Below are positions 27,521 through 41,785 of a DNA stretch of 64,000 bases, one piece after another; position 1 is the first letter of the stretch, and each line of letters starts with the position of its first letter. This stretch comes from Riptortus pedestris (lineage: Eukaryota; Arthropoda; Insecta; Hemiptera; Alydidae), in assembly GCA_019009955.1 (NCBI GenBank), contig CM032231.1, positions 107,595,001 to 107,659,000 of the forward strand, in the 5' to 3' direction. The position numbers were made by a program, and so were the translations under genes. The notes beneath the pieces are model-generated. The model worked only from the letters and a program-made list of their open reading frames with translations. It had not been told where the DNA came from and did not search any database.

Positions 27521-28984
27521 CTGTTAACGCTCTAGAGGTCGCAATTTTTGTTTGCTCGTTACCAAACTCGGAATTTAATCGTTTTATGTAAAAAGGAAGA
27601 TCAAGTTTGTTAATGGTTGAAATCGGACAAGTGGGAGGGGGGGGTTTAGAGGGGAGGATTTTTGAAAATTCAAATTATCTCCGTTATTATGCGTCGGATC
27701 GAAAAATTGTATAGAATCAATCTTATTTCAAATTAAATTTACTATAAATATTGTTCTATACATTTATTCTCTATCTTAAATATTAACCGAGATATTTGCA
27801 TTTGTATTCTGTGTGTCTGCCGATCACACACAGTCGGCTATGTTCGGGACTTTCCGCCGAGAGCTCTGCCGGCCGTTTCCGTAACCATTCGTTCCTCTTG
27901 AATAGGTTTAGTGATACCTTACTACTACAGTTGTTATAGGGCAGATTTCTCGACTGTAAAACTTCACGTGGGAAATCTGCTTAGTTTACGCAGCCACTGC
28001 GTGACGGACTTTTCTAGCCAGGGTGGGATTTAGGATGTTATTTAATGAATTTCGTCACTAAATAATTTCCTTTGCTCAGTCAAGAATCGAACTCACCACT
28101 CTAGTTTTACCCTGTGAGATAAAGGTCAACGCTTTAACTCACATGGCTAACCCAAACGATCTTCGATCCTACCGGAGATGGCGAAAATGAGTTCCGTTCA
28201 AAATTATGTATATGATCGTATGTTACCGCTATAGCTGTCGCAATGTTTGTCGTATCGTTGCCAAACTCGATATGTAAGCTGTTTTTGGCTAGTGACTATT
28301 TGTTTATTTATACAGGAGCCCCCCAACTAGGCGATTTTGCTCAAAATTTAAAAATATAATAAAATCAATAAAATAGAAAAATTACAACAACCGTATCAGC
28401 AATAAAAAAGTCCGTCACGCAGGGGCTGCGTAAACTAAGCAGATTTCCCACGTGAAGTTTTACAATAGAGAAATCTGCCTAATAACAACTGTAGTAGTAA
28501 GAAACCTCTAAACCTAAAACATTATTTAGGGCGTAATAACCCAGTAGTTTCTAGCCCCAAAAAACAGTTAACCTAACCTCTAAACCTATTCACGAGGGAC
28601 GAATAGTTATGGAAACGGCCGCCAGAGCTCTCGGCGGAAAGTCCGAACATAGCCTACTGATGACCACACGCAGAATACAAATGCAAATATCTCAGTTAAT
28701 ATTCAAGATAGAGAAAAAATGTATATAACAATATTTATAGTAAATTTAATTTGCAATAAGATTGATTCTGTACAATTTTTCGTTCTGACGTATAATAACG
28801 GAGATATTTCGAATTTTCGAAAATCCTCCCCTCTAAACCCCCCCCCTCCCACTGGTCCGATTTCAGCCGTTAACGAACTTGATCTTTCTTTTTACATAAA
28901 ACGACTAAATATCGAGTTTGGTAACGATCAAACAAAAATTGCGACCGCTAGAGCGGGAACAGACCAAAAAAAAAATCTCTCTAT

Positions 28985-29044
<60 letters not shown>

Positions 29045-32000
29045 TTTTGGACGGACCTCATTTTCGTCATCTCCTGGGTAGGATCGATGGACATTTGAAG
29101 AAACATTTCGAAAATTCCGTCATGAGTACAACCTCAATAGCTGATTTCCCTTAAGGGAAATCTGCTAAAAAGATTATACACGATAAATAAACATTAAATA
29201 CAAGTTCTAAAAACAACAAATATTATACTACACTACGAATATAACATTAAACTAGTATTACAGGTAACAATTTAAAATGGTTTTATTATAAATATACAGT
29301 TATTATTCCTATATACTAGTCCATTTATATTATCTAAAATTATATTAAATTCAAACAAAAAGAGATGTCAAAATCAAACAGAAAAGAAGTTAAATGGTTT
29401 AGTGTTTTGTCGATATGTGGGCTTCTGTCCGTAAGAAGTTCGTACATGTTATGTGGGGTCTCTGTGTATTCTCTAAGTATATTTTAGTGATTACAAATAA
29501 ATTATTCCTAATCCACGTGAACCCTGAATGATGAAAAAGAAAAGTTCTTTTAGGTAAAAAGAAAATACAAGCCGGGTAGTGTTGAATATGACATGTATTG
29601 AGCATCATACAAGAGGAATATGTATACCCATATGGAAAGTAACATGCAAGGCAAATAAACAAAAAAAAATGAATTAATAGTAAAAAAGGCCGTCACGCAG
29701 GGGCTGCGTAAACTAAGCAGATTTCCCACGTGAAGTTATACAATACATACGAGAGCCGAACAGTTACGGCAAAGGGCCAAACTAGCTTTTGGCGGGAATC
29801 TCAGGCGGCCGTTATCGGCCCAAATTTAATAAAAACGCGAATATCTCGGTAGATATTCAAGATAAAGAATAAATATATAGAACAATACTTGTAGTAAATT
29901 TAATTTACAATAAGATTGGTTCTATACAATTGTTTGATCCGACGTATGGTGACGGAGATATTTCGAATTTTCGAAAATCCTTCCTCTAAACACCCCCTCC
30001 CACTGGTCCGATTTCAGCCGTTAACAAACTTGATCTTTCTTTTTACATAAAACGTTTAAATATCGAGTTTGGTAACGATCAAACAAAAATTGCGACCGCT
30101 AGAGCGTTAACAGACATGAGTACGACCTCGAAATAGAGCTACATAAATTAATTTAAAAATATAATTCATTACATGAATTATATTTTTTAATGATTTTTTA
30201 TATTTTTTTGATGATTTTTTAATGATTATGATCATTAATATGATCATGGTACGAAGCTTAATTTGTCTCCGGTTAGCCACGTGAGTTAAAGCGTTGACCT
30301 TAATCTCACATGGTGAACCTAGAGTGGCGAGTTCGATTCTCGGTCTGGGCAAAGGAAATTATTTACTGACGAAATTCGTTAAATAACATCCTATGGGGCT
30401 CGGGTTGGCCGTGCGAGTTAGGGCGTTGGTCCTAATCTCCCATGGCAGACCTAGAGTGGTGGGTTCGAATCCCGCCCTGGGCAGTAGAAATTTATTTAAT
30501 GACGGCCTCATTAAATAAACTCCTTAGGCCCACCCTGGCTAGAAAAGGATGGTAACCTGTAGATAACCCGTCCCGATTAGCCTAGTAGCATAAAGTGGAC
30601 GTAAAATAAAAAAAAAAAAAAAATAACATCCTAAGTCCCATCTTGCCTAGAAAAGGGTTGGAGTGCTTGCCTAGTTGCAAAAGGTGGAGGCTAATAAATA
30701 ATAATAATAAAACCAAAATTTTAATTAAATAATAAATATGCCCTAACCATATGATTATAGAAAGGAATAATTTATAGTCTTTTCATATAACATTTAACTT
30801 AAATTATTTCAATTTTACAGATAAAATGAATTATTCAGATCATATTACAAAAATTGGAAGATGATTCCAAAATATTTCGTAAAAATTTATTTTTGAAGTC
30901 ATTGATACCTTTTTTAATTTTGAAAAATAATAGCCATCAAACAGTAATACTCTTCAAATAGTATTTGTGAATATTAAGCCCAGAATTATATTCTGCAGTT
31001 GTTTTCCAGTAGGAACTGTCCTTGAAGAAGGTGTCTTGAACAAAGGCTTGAAATGATGCTTGACGTTCTATTCTCCGCCAGATTCTCAGTTGGAAGAAAT
31101 GCCTTGGCCGAACATCACTATTAAAACATGTCTAAAGGGAATGAAACTGTCCTATCGCAGGGTACAGCGAAGGCTTAGGACAACACATTGAAAGAAGAAA
31201 ATAAAAAGTCCGTCACGCAGGGGCTGCGTAAACTAAGCAGATTTCCCATGTGAAGTTTTACAGTAGAGAAATCTGCATACTGGTAACACAAAACCACCGT
31301 GATTAAATACAAACGGTAATGAGAAATCTTTCAGTTACTATACGTCAGATCGAAATATTTTATAGAACCAATCTTATTGAAAATGTAATGTTCTTTAAAT
31401 GTTGGTATGCACATGTTTTCAGTGGCATGATTATTAACTGAGATATATTGCATTGTTTAGTTTTCGGTCTTCAGTAAATTCCCACTCCTACTCATCTCAT
31501 ATTAACAATATTCTATTATGCTATGCAGCACTTTATTTGAAGTTTAAATACCAAGTATTGTTCTTATTGAACTTGAGTTTTGATATAAATGCAAATACTT
31601 GGCGCACGGGGGAAATGTGCTTAGTTAACACAGCCCCTGCGTGACGGACTTTTTTTACCATAAGTTAGTTCCTTTTAAGAATGGGGCATAGAGGTAGAAC
31701 GGCATTACTATTTGGGGCTATGAGATAAGAGAGGAAGGAGGTAGGAGTCATTAGTGGACCGTGTGGTCGGTATTGATCATTGTGGAGGGCTTTGCAGAGC
31801 GAAGGCTGTCGACTTAATTAACGATAAGTACATTGGAGGTAAGGATTGGTGCGGGCTTAGAACCCCTTATCAGCCGTTCCCTGTCTACAGCCTCAGTCGT
31901 TCCCTAGTCTACAAACAACTTGCCGCTTAGCTATCTTAACCGGTACTCTCAGATATACTCATTCCTTATTCACAATTGCCTCTAGAAGGGAGTTTTCAGA

Positions 32001-34176
32001 GATTGTTTGTTTCAACCGCATATTGCTTGTTAATAGAGCGTCTGTGGATGGTTATCATGAAGAAAAGCACAAAAAAAGTCCTAAGCAGGTTTCTGCGTTA
32101 AACAAGAAGTCACTTGCTGTCTTTCCCTATGAAGTCGCAAAGGCAATGTAAGCTCCTGAAGATTTGGGAAAAGCGCTTTATAGCGCTGGAAATGAAATAA
32201 CTTGTGAAAGAAATTGGACGTAATTTTTAGCAGATTTCCCTTCAGGGAAAATCAGCTATTGAGAGGTCGTACTCATGGACGCGAATTTTTTAAGAATACA
32301 TTCTTCAAATCTCCATCAATCCTAACAGGAGATGACGGAAAAATGAAGGTCCTTTACAAAAACTGTAATATATATATATATATATATGTCCTGTTACCGC
32401 TCTAGCGGTCGCAAATTTATGATTTAAGATCGTTACCAAAACCTCGATATTTAGGTCCCGTTTTTAATGTAAAAAGAAAGATCAGGTTCGTTAATGCTGC
32501 AAATCGGGGGTAGGGGGGGAATGGGGGGTGGGGTGGTTTAGAGAGGGAGAGAAAAATTGTTTTCGTCAAATTCGGAAAAATATCTCGTTACCCAATTAAA
32601 AGGTCAGATCGAAAAATTGAAAATAAACGCAATCTTTAATGTTGAAAATTAAATGAAATCTAAATAAATATTGTTATATACTTTTATTCTCTATCTTGGT
32701 AATATTAACCGAGATATAAGCATCCCCCTATTTCAGCATCAGCAAACCGCCATTCTATTCGTACACAAACAATACTCTGGCTTTCATAATAATAAACTTA
32801 TTCGAAGTTTAAATACCAAAAATTGAAATTATGAGGACGTTTATTATACGACGAAACATGCAAATATGTCCTGGTGACCCTCCCCCTTTTTTTCCGTCTT
32901 AAGGTTTTGGACTACTAAGATTTGATTGATTGAGATAATAATTATTCTGTCTCATTATTATATTGCAGTACTAGATATAGTAAATAGTTCTCAATAATAA
33001 TAATATGTTATATTCTGATTTATATCAGTAATTGTTTTTCTGTTTTCGGTTGTGAGGCGGCAGGACCCGCTTTGTTTACATTTCTAACCTAACGCTCCTG
33101 TCGGCAGGTTATTGAAATTGGATGAAACCATTTCTTATTTCAGTTAGTATTTATTCACGGTGGTGTTGTGTTCCCAGTATGTAGATTTATCAAATTTACT
33201 AAACTTCTCGTGGGAAATCTGCTTAGTTTATGCAGCTCCTGCGTATTACGTTCGGTACGCTGATGTCATCTCAAACTCGAACTTCTAGTTCACCACGAAT
33301 AAGAAGCCATTGTAAACCGCGCTTTCAAATTTCAATTGGTTATGTGTTCATTAGTGATACAATAGCACAACGATTGACATTCTTCTCTTGAAGTATTTCA
33401 CATTGATGGCCTGAATGCTTAGTTACGACTAATCTTCCGATGGCTTTACCCTGCAGATTGTTATACAGAGGCCGTGGTTCATAATAATCTGATGGATTTT
33501 TTATTCAATCATGGTGCCTCATAATCTTCTATTGTTCATACGATAAATATGATCATACACAATACTCGTTTATTATTCACAATTGCCATAGTAGAGCAAT
33601 TTTTTAGAAATTATTTGATTAACTGCATAGTGGATGTTAAATAGAGTCTCTTGGTAAAGTAATCAGGAAGAAAGGACACAAAAAATCCCACGCAGATTCT
33701 GCGTAAACTAAGCCACATTTTCTCCTAACGGCTCGCTGATGTCCACACTCAAACTCGATCCTCTAGTTCTCACGAATGAGAATCCAATGTAAATCGGCGC
33801 TTTCAAATTTAAATTGGGGCATTTGATTCATTTAGTGATTCAATAGCTGGAAAGCGCAAATCACAGAGTTGGAGATGACTGTAGGCTGAAATAATAAACA
33901 TGTAATTTATAATGAATGAGTATAATATTTATCTCAATCACTCAAAATTCAGTTGTCCAAGTACTAAAGACGGCGATTGGGAGGAGAAGGGGGGTCAATC
34001 TCGTAAAGTAAAGGTCTCATGAAAATTGTATTTAGTATTTAACGTCCAAATTTAAAGTGGTTTATTATATAACAGAGTATTGTTTATGTTACATGAGTAG
34101 AATGGGGGGTTTGCGGAAAGACTGAAAACTGAACAATGTAATATCTTGTTAATATTGAAGATAGTGAATATTTATA

Positions 34177-34235
<59 letters not shown>

Positions 34236-34977
34236 ATATTTACAGTAAATTTAATTTGCAATAAGATTGGTTCCCTATACTATTTTTCGATCCGACGAAT
34301 TGTACCGGGGGGGGGGGTGGGCCTCCCCAGGTCCCGATGACAAACCGCTAACGGACTTGATCATTTTTTTGCATGCAAACGCTTTAATATATCGAGTTTG
34401 GTAGCGATAAAACTTAACTGCAACCGCTAGAGCACCCGCGATGTAAATATCCACCAGTTAAGAGATAACTGACGGTGGGCGGTAATTTCAAAAACAGAAA
34501 TAAGTTCTTTATATTTCCATTTGGGGTAAAGTTAGACATGTGTGTTGAAGCGTTGGCCTTAATAAGTAAATTAAAATCGTGTGTGGGTTCGATTACAGCG
34601 AGGGCGTCTAGGGATTTATTTAGTGAAAATACCTTACTAATTATAATTCTAAACCCCACTTTGGATTGACATAGGTGGTGAGGTAATTTACCTTAGTAGC
34701 ATGAAATGGATTTTTATAAATCCATTTCATATTCTAATTTAAACGAAATTTATGGAACGGACAATCCGGACGGATATTAACAACAAGATTTATGTATATT
34801 ATTTTTTAACTTTTATAAAAATCCCCATCCGTTCCTGATTCCGATATTATTATTTCTGGTTATATTTTTTTTTATCGATCTGGATCGTTAGTGTTTGAAG
34901 AAAGAAACGATTAAAATATTGTGTTTGGAACGATTAGCTGAAAAGTGAGGCCACTACAGCGTTAACACACACAAGCG

Positions 34978-35023
<46 letters not shown>

Positions 35024-36332
35024 ATGTTCGGCGAACCTGTGTCATCTAGGGTGAGAGTAGGGTAAAACAGGGTAGTCGAGACCATACCGGGGTACTTCCA
35101 CTTAGCCGTTGTGTGTACTGCAGCCGGGCTGATAACGGAGGAACTACAATCCACCCTTTGACGAAGATTCAGCAGACATTAAGCCAAATCGTCGTGCTTG
35201 TTTTTGTGTCAATGACAATAATTCAGTCTTTGGATTGGGAACCTGCTTATGAATTTGCTGGAAAAGGTTTTGGGTTTTGTACTGCGACTCACTATTCCCA
35301 ATTAGAATACAGGCATTTAGTTCCCTTAGTTACAAGTTTTAATTACCTTTATTGTAGCTCTAAGTTAATTGTCTTTAGCGTTTGGTATGCCCGAATGACG
35401 CAATGTTTTATTTAAACTTTACGCGCGGGGGTAAACCGGGCTAGCAGCTATGCCACGATTCTCGAAAAACATGAAAAGTATAATTTTACCTAATTATGTT
35501 TAATTATTTCACTGTAAAAGCATGTATAGTGACAAACAATATGATAAATTGCAACTATGAATTTACTTGTTGAAGTATATAATTGTTTTGAAATAGCTAA
35601 AAAGATTAATGTTGTTATTTGTTTATATTTTTACTTTATTTTTTTCTATTGTTCCCAAAAGGGGGGTTTGTTTTAATGCATCAAACAACATTTTTTATTT
35701 TAAAAAACCCATTAATTTGATTAAAAATCTTCACATTTTTATTTTCCCATAAGAAAAACAAATGTACCCGGTTTTACCCGACTAGTGGGGTAAACCCGGG
35801 TAAAATGACTTTTTACAAAAACAAAAGTAGCGTAAAACGTCTTTAAAAATTTAGATTTTGTTTTTGATACTGCAGTTACGTTAACAGATAAGTAGAGTTT
35901 ATTTCAACACATTTTTACTTATTAGTGGTAACAATTGTGGTTTCTGGAAGCCTTCAAACCTTAGCTACCCGGTTTTACCCCACTTTCCCCTGCTGGTTAG
36001 TTTTATTACATTCAGGAAATCTGCTAAATGTACGCCTTGAGAGGGATTACTTCGTTCTAAGTATAATAGGGGAAGGACTTCACTTAATTGGCTTGGCGCG
36101 CTGCACTAACGATGCCTATCGACGTAGGATTTAGTTGGATGTGCGACTCGGGCTTTCCGCTTCTACTTGCTCCTCTTCTCAATAGCACACCCACATCCGC
36201 TTTGTGGGTTTGTCTGTTATAAAGGTGCTTGCCGGCTAAGCATCTTTAGGTAGTTGATTAGCTACTTGAGTAAAATGTTTAGCTAATTAACCTTGTATTA
36301 TTATATATCCTTAACAAAGTAGATTAAAGTTG

Positions 36333-36402
<70 letters not shown>

Positions 36403-39400
36403 GATGTGATGAAGCGACGGAAGGATCTAACTATAGAACCCCCCTACAAAATAGGCGTGTTCTAACTAAATCAATTCCATTGCATTAATATAAAAGTCTG
36501 TGACACAGGGGATGCGTTAACTAAGCAGATTTCCCACGTATTAGCATTTATCTCAAAACATAAAAGTTCAATGAGAACAATATTTGGTATTTTGGCTGTG
36601 CTTGATTTTATGCATCATGCTATGATATTGGATTTTATTCTTTCTGCTTGCTCCCACTCCTATTTCGATTTCAGGGAATAACAAATTCGATTTTTAATTA
36701 CAGCATTACGAATTTAGATCCTGAAAAAAATGAAGAACAATTGCAATACAAATCGGAAAAACCTACTGAGTTCTTGTAGTACTTCCGTTTATTAGATTTC
36801 TCTTAAGAAGGGAAAATCAGCTAATGAGTTTGCACTCATGGCGTGATTTTCGAAACATTTCTTCAAATGTCCATCGAGTCTATCCAATTGTTGACGAAAA
36901 TGAAGTCCGTTCAAATATATATATTTCTGTTTCTGTGTTGAGCGTTCGCAATTTTTGTTGATCGCTAACAAACTTAACGTTTTCTCGTTTTATGTAAAAA
37001 GATAGATCGAGTTCGTTAATTGCAGAAACCGGGGGGGGGGGGGGGTTCAGAGGTGAATTTCGAAAGCTTTAAATATCTCCGTTATTATTTATAAGTCTGA
37101 TCAAAAAATTGTTATTGCAAACTATATTACCTATTTATATTGTTATATACATACATTCTCTTGCATGAATATTAACTAAGATATTTAGATTTTGAAGTGT
37201 TGAGCCTTAAGGAAACACCTTCTCCAACTTATGTAATATTAGCGGTAAGCTGTTATTTCCTTATGTACCAAATATTGTTTTCATGAGCTCTTTTTTATGT
37301 GAGATACATGAAAATTCGTTGTTGTACGGAGACCGACGTCATCATCGGGGGGGGGGGTTATGATTTTTTACGTTCTAAAAACTACCGCGAAAATTGTTTT
37401 AATTTGATTTATATTATTACATAGTCTTCGATATTTGACTTATTTTTCTGGTCTACATTGAACAACCACGATTTGTTCACGGAATGCTGTAGCGCTCCTA
37501 TCCTTCTCCTCTTTAGGTTTTTTTTCATAAAAATAGGGAAAATAGGGGTGAGATGAGGTTACGAGAACCATTCGAGACGGACTTTTCTTCCGAGGGCTTC
37601 AATTTTCCTGGTATTTCTCTCTCGGCACATTTTCCCCCTATGACGAAATCAGAAACACACCTGTGAATCATTGCTGTGTATACACGTTGGAAAGGGCACT
37701 TGTCAAGAAATAAGACGAGATTTGTTTGTAGTGTAGTGAGTGAGGTTGACCATCGAGCCCAGCTGAATGAGAAGACAGTAGAGTGGGCCACAGCCTCCTC
37801 GAGTGGCAGTAGCCTCGGGACAATGGGTCCACAGATGGAGTACCTATTATCAAGTTACCCACTTCCCTCCACCTATCCTCTCTATTGACTTTTACCCCAC
37901 TCTACCCCTTTTATTTTTTTGTTAGCAGATTTCCCTTAAGGGGGTCGTACTCATGACGTGGTTTTGAAATTTTCCTTCAAATGTCCATCTATCCTACCTT
38001 GGAGATGACGAAAATGAGGTCCGTTCAAAACTGTATGTATATACTAGCTAAGGTACCCGGCTTCGCACGAGAATTGATTTGAGGCTGAATGGTGATGGTA
38101 ATTTTTCTTTGGCAAGGCTTTATTTTGCACACTATTTTTTACATTTACCCATCCCAGTGTTTAGGGTTTATACCCGTTGCTGCCATTTGTTAATAATAAA
38201 ATTAAATTTTTATGTAAGACTTCACTGTCCTCCGAATTAAGGACAAAATATTAACGTAGATTTGAATTAATTTTTCCAGGTGAGGTACATCATAGTCCAA
38301 ACTGGAATGAATTGTTGAGCATATCAATATTTCTAAGCAAATTACTTACTCCACACATTGTTCCTGGAGAAATTTATAAATCAAAAGTTAATCTAAATAA
38401 CAAAATAAATAACTTTTGTTATGCGCATGTTTGTCGAAAAACAAATAGATAATGAAATATCGCGAATTTTTAATTTCTGGCTTTCCTTATAACCCCCACT
38501 CCTGCCCGTCGTTAGAAATGTTGGTATGACTTGTTATAATAAAAGCGTTGGTGCTAATACATTTACCGAGTTTTATTTATTTCGGTTGGGTCTTTCGTCC
38601 CAAATAAAATTGTTCACTTCCGCTATAGGTTTTGGCGTATATCTCGTTTATAATTAGGTATAATTAAAAAGTGCATATAACAAAAGTTGCTCTAAATAAC
38701 AAAATAAACAACTTTTGACATGTGCATATTTCCTGGAAAACCAATAGCAAACGAAATATCGCTATTTTTAATTTCAGGCCTCCCTTCCACCCCCCCCCAC
38801 TCCAGTCCGTCCCTATAAATGTTGGTATGGCTTGTTATAATGAAGGCGTTAGTGCTAATACATGCAGCGAGTTTTATTTAGTTCGGTTGATTCTTTTGTG
38901 CCAAATAAAATTGTTTACTCCCGCTATAATTTTTAGTGTATAACTCATTTATACTTCCGTATAAGACGAAAGTGTATTAAGAAAAGTTACTCTAAATAAC
39001 AAAATAAATAATTTTTGTTATGTGCATATTTGCCGAAAAACCAAAAGGAAACGAAATATCACTATTTTTAATTTCAGGCCTCTCTTATAACCCCCACTCC
39101 TGTTTGTCTTAGAGAATATTAATATAGCCTAAAGTCTAAGTTGGGCTAGTAGAAATATACATACCAAGTTTCATAAAATTGGGTTCAGCGGTTGATGCGT
39201 GAAAAGGTAACAAACAAACAAACAAACAGACACGAAAGAAACAAAATGCAGTTATGATGTCTATGACATGTGAAACGAAAAGTTATAGTAAAATTTCGTG
39301 AAAAAAATCAATGTACATACAGAGGTTACAATTTTATATATATACTAGCTCAGACACCCGGCGTCGCCCGGCAATGTATGTGAGGCTGCATGGTGATAAT

Positions 39401-41729
39401 ATGCCTATGGCAAGGCTTTACTCTGCACCATATTTTGACATTTACCCATCCCAGTGTTTAGGATGAATACCCGTTGTTTCTGTGGATTTGTTAATGATAA
39501 AATTATTTTTTTATGAAAGACTTCACTGTCCTCCATATTGTCATATTTTCCGTTCCCTGTGCATTTTGCATAGATTTAAATTATTAAGGACAAAATATTA
39601 TAATTTGAATTAATTTTTCCAGGTGAGGTACCTGGTAGTTCATATTGAACAGAATTGTTGAGCAAATTTCTCTAAATAACAAAATAAACAACTTTTGTTA
39701 TGTGCATATTTGCCGAAACCCCAATAGGAAACGAAATATCACTATTTTTAATTTCAGGCCTCCCTTACAACCCCCACTCCTGCCCGTCCCTAGAAATGTT
39801 GGTATGGCTTATTATAAGGAAGGCGTTAGTGCTAATACACATACCGAGTGTTTTATTTAGTTCGGTTGAGTCTTTTGTGTCAAATAAAATCGTTGACTCC
39901 CGCTATATTTTGTAGCGTTTATGCCTTTATAGTTCGGTATTCGACGATAGTGTATATAACAAAAGTTCCTCTAAATAACAAAATAAACAACTTTTGTTAT
40001 GTGCATATTTGCCGAAACCCCAATATGAAACGAAATACCGCTATTTTTAAATTCAGGCCTCCCTTATAACCCCCACTCCTGCCCGTCCCTAGAAATGTTA
40101 GTATGGCTTATTATAATGAAAGCGTTAGTAGTAATACACATACCGAGTTTTAATTCCTTCGGTTTAGTCTTTTGTTCCAAATAATATTGTTGACTTCCGC
40201 AGTAGTTTTTAACACATAACTCATTTATACTTAAGTATACGACAAAAGTGTATATAACAAAAGTTACTCCAAATAACAAATAAAACAACTTTTGTTATGT
40301 GCATAATTCCCTAAAATGCATTAGGAAACGAAATATTGCTATTTTTAATTTCAGCCCTCCCCTATAACCCCCACTCCTGTTCATCTCGGAGAATATTAAC
40401 ATAGCCTAATGTCTAAGTAGGGTTAGTAGTAATATACATACCAAGTTTCATAAAATTCGACACACAGGGTGATTACTGGGAAACGCATGTTTTTGACTGA
40501 AAGTTGGAATGTCGTTCGGCGACGACCGAAAGTTGTTGCGCTGTAGAGGGGGGAGTTTGCAGTTTCAGTTGTAGCCGAGATGTGGAACCTTGAGTATCGT
40601 ACGTTTGTCATGCGACGGCTCCGGCACGGAGCCGGCCCTCCCCAGTGGCAGCAGTAAGCCCCCGCTGTGTAGCTGCTGGGTAGGGGAACCGTAGGAACAG
40701 TAGGTCCTTAGTCGGCTTTGCTGTTCCACCCCCAAAGGGCAGGGATAACTCCTGGCCGTAATGGGTTAGTTCTAGCGGTCTTACTCAATGTGAACTACGG
40801 GCTGGGTGGTGTTTTTGGGCTTTTTTTGGCCTTCACTGCCGTATAGACGTAGTGGTCGTTCGTGTTCAAGCTCGAGGACATTCAGGCCAGGTAAACTGGT
40901 ACATGTGTTTCTCTCGTGTGGGAGCTGGGTAGTAGGAGACTGTCCCTTCCATAGGATCGCTTCTGACCATCGTAGCGAATCCTCAGTCACCATGAAGCGT
41001 TGGATTGGTGTAGGTTGGATTAAGGCCTCACGGCTAGGTGCCTCCTACATTGTAGCCACACTTCGAAATGGGTACTCAATGTCATGCGACGGTTTTACGC
41101 AAATGATGAATCAGTCACTCAGACTCAGCGAGACTTTCGTGTACATTTTAATATTGCACGGCGTGGTGCTATCCCTGATCGTAACACGATATTGCGTTGG
41201 ATACATAATGTTAACACAACTGGATCTTTGCTTTAGAAGAAACCTCCTGGACCGGCAAGGACAGTTAGTACCCCTGAGACAGTTGAAAGAGTGCGCCCTG
41301 CAAGAGTTCAGAGTCCTAGCCGCTCAATTCGGAAGCGGATCCAGTGAGAAAGATTTTGGTCACAGACCTTAAATTTCATCCTTTCAAGCTGGCAGTATGT
41401 CACCAATTGAGTCAAGCCGATAAGAGACAAAGTGTAAAGTTTTGTAACACAATGAGTAAAATTTTGGAAGAGAATGACGAAGCAGTTATCCTTATGAGTG
41501 ATGAAGTGCATTTCCACTTGAACGGAGCCGGCAATAAACAGAATTTGGTGTGCAGAAAATCCTTGAAACTTTGCCAAGTGAAACTTCATACCTTCAATTA
41601 TAAACGCTAAATTGTAAGTAATTTTATTCTGAAATTGCATATTGTGTACACTGTTTTTCCATTCATAAATACATTTTTTACTCTGCGAGTACTCGTTATT
41701 TGAAAAACGTGCGTTTTTCCGTAATCACC

Positions 41730-41785
<56 letters not shown>

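Larger units (their letters stand above)
26839..28270 (-). mobile_element. Old HINE-like copy, split by an LTR fragment and a SINE
   Basis: Pieces of one 3' half: 26839-26890 (AGCAGATTT...CATGAC), 27226-27254 (TTTTCGAAAAAAATTCATCA) and 28154-28270 (CGATCCTACC...CGCTATAGC). Placed end to end they follow the family consensus on the minus strand. The TA array is reduced to a few bases. It is the outermost, oldest layer of this nest. Confidence 0.65.
33940..36025 (+). mobile_element. Old HINE-like element interrupted by a SINE-like piece and a TIR element
   Basis: Type L/M leader and core (33940-34440, with a TA array at 34177-34230 inside the core) are followed by the SINE-like stretch. A 3' half with a second TA array (34982-35018) and GTGTCATCT up to 35046 comes next. 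After a TIR element the tip remnant AGGAAATCTGCT ends at 36025. Confidence 0.6.

Noticed and set aside
28719..29081. Open frame with a long Ile-Tyr repeat
   Set aside because: It is a translation of HINE-like core plus (TA)n array. The same happens at 34146, 43124, 56047, 56139 and 60136. No gene.
30394..30490. Possible tRNA gene
   Set aside because: The tRNA-like region is followed by the family S body and tail and flanked by a target duplication, so it is a SINE head and not a tRNA gene.
35113..35415. 100-codon open frame inside the TIR element
   Set aside because: No transposase or other recognisable motif. Too short and isolated to call.
38383..40300. Regular ~300-bp repeats as a CRISPR-like array
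   Set aside because: The whole unit repeats without short conserved repeats and unique spacers, and the genome is eukaryotic.
40806..41372. 188-codon open frame on the + strand
   Set aside because: It crosses the inserted retroposon fragment and the mariner-like N-terminal region in different frames, so it is a chance reading.
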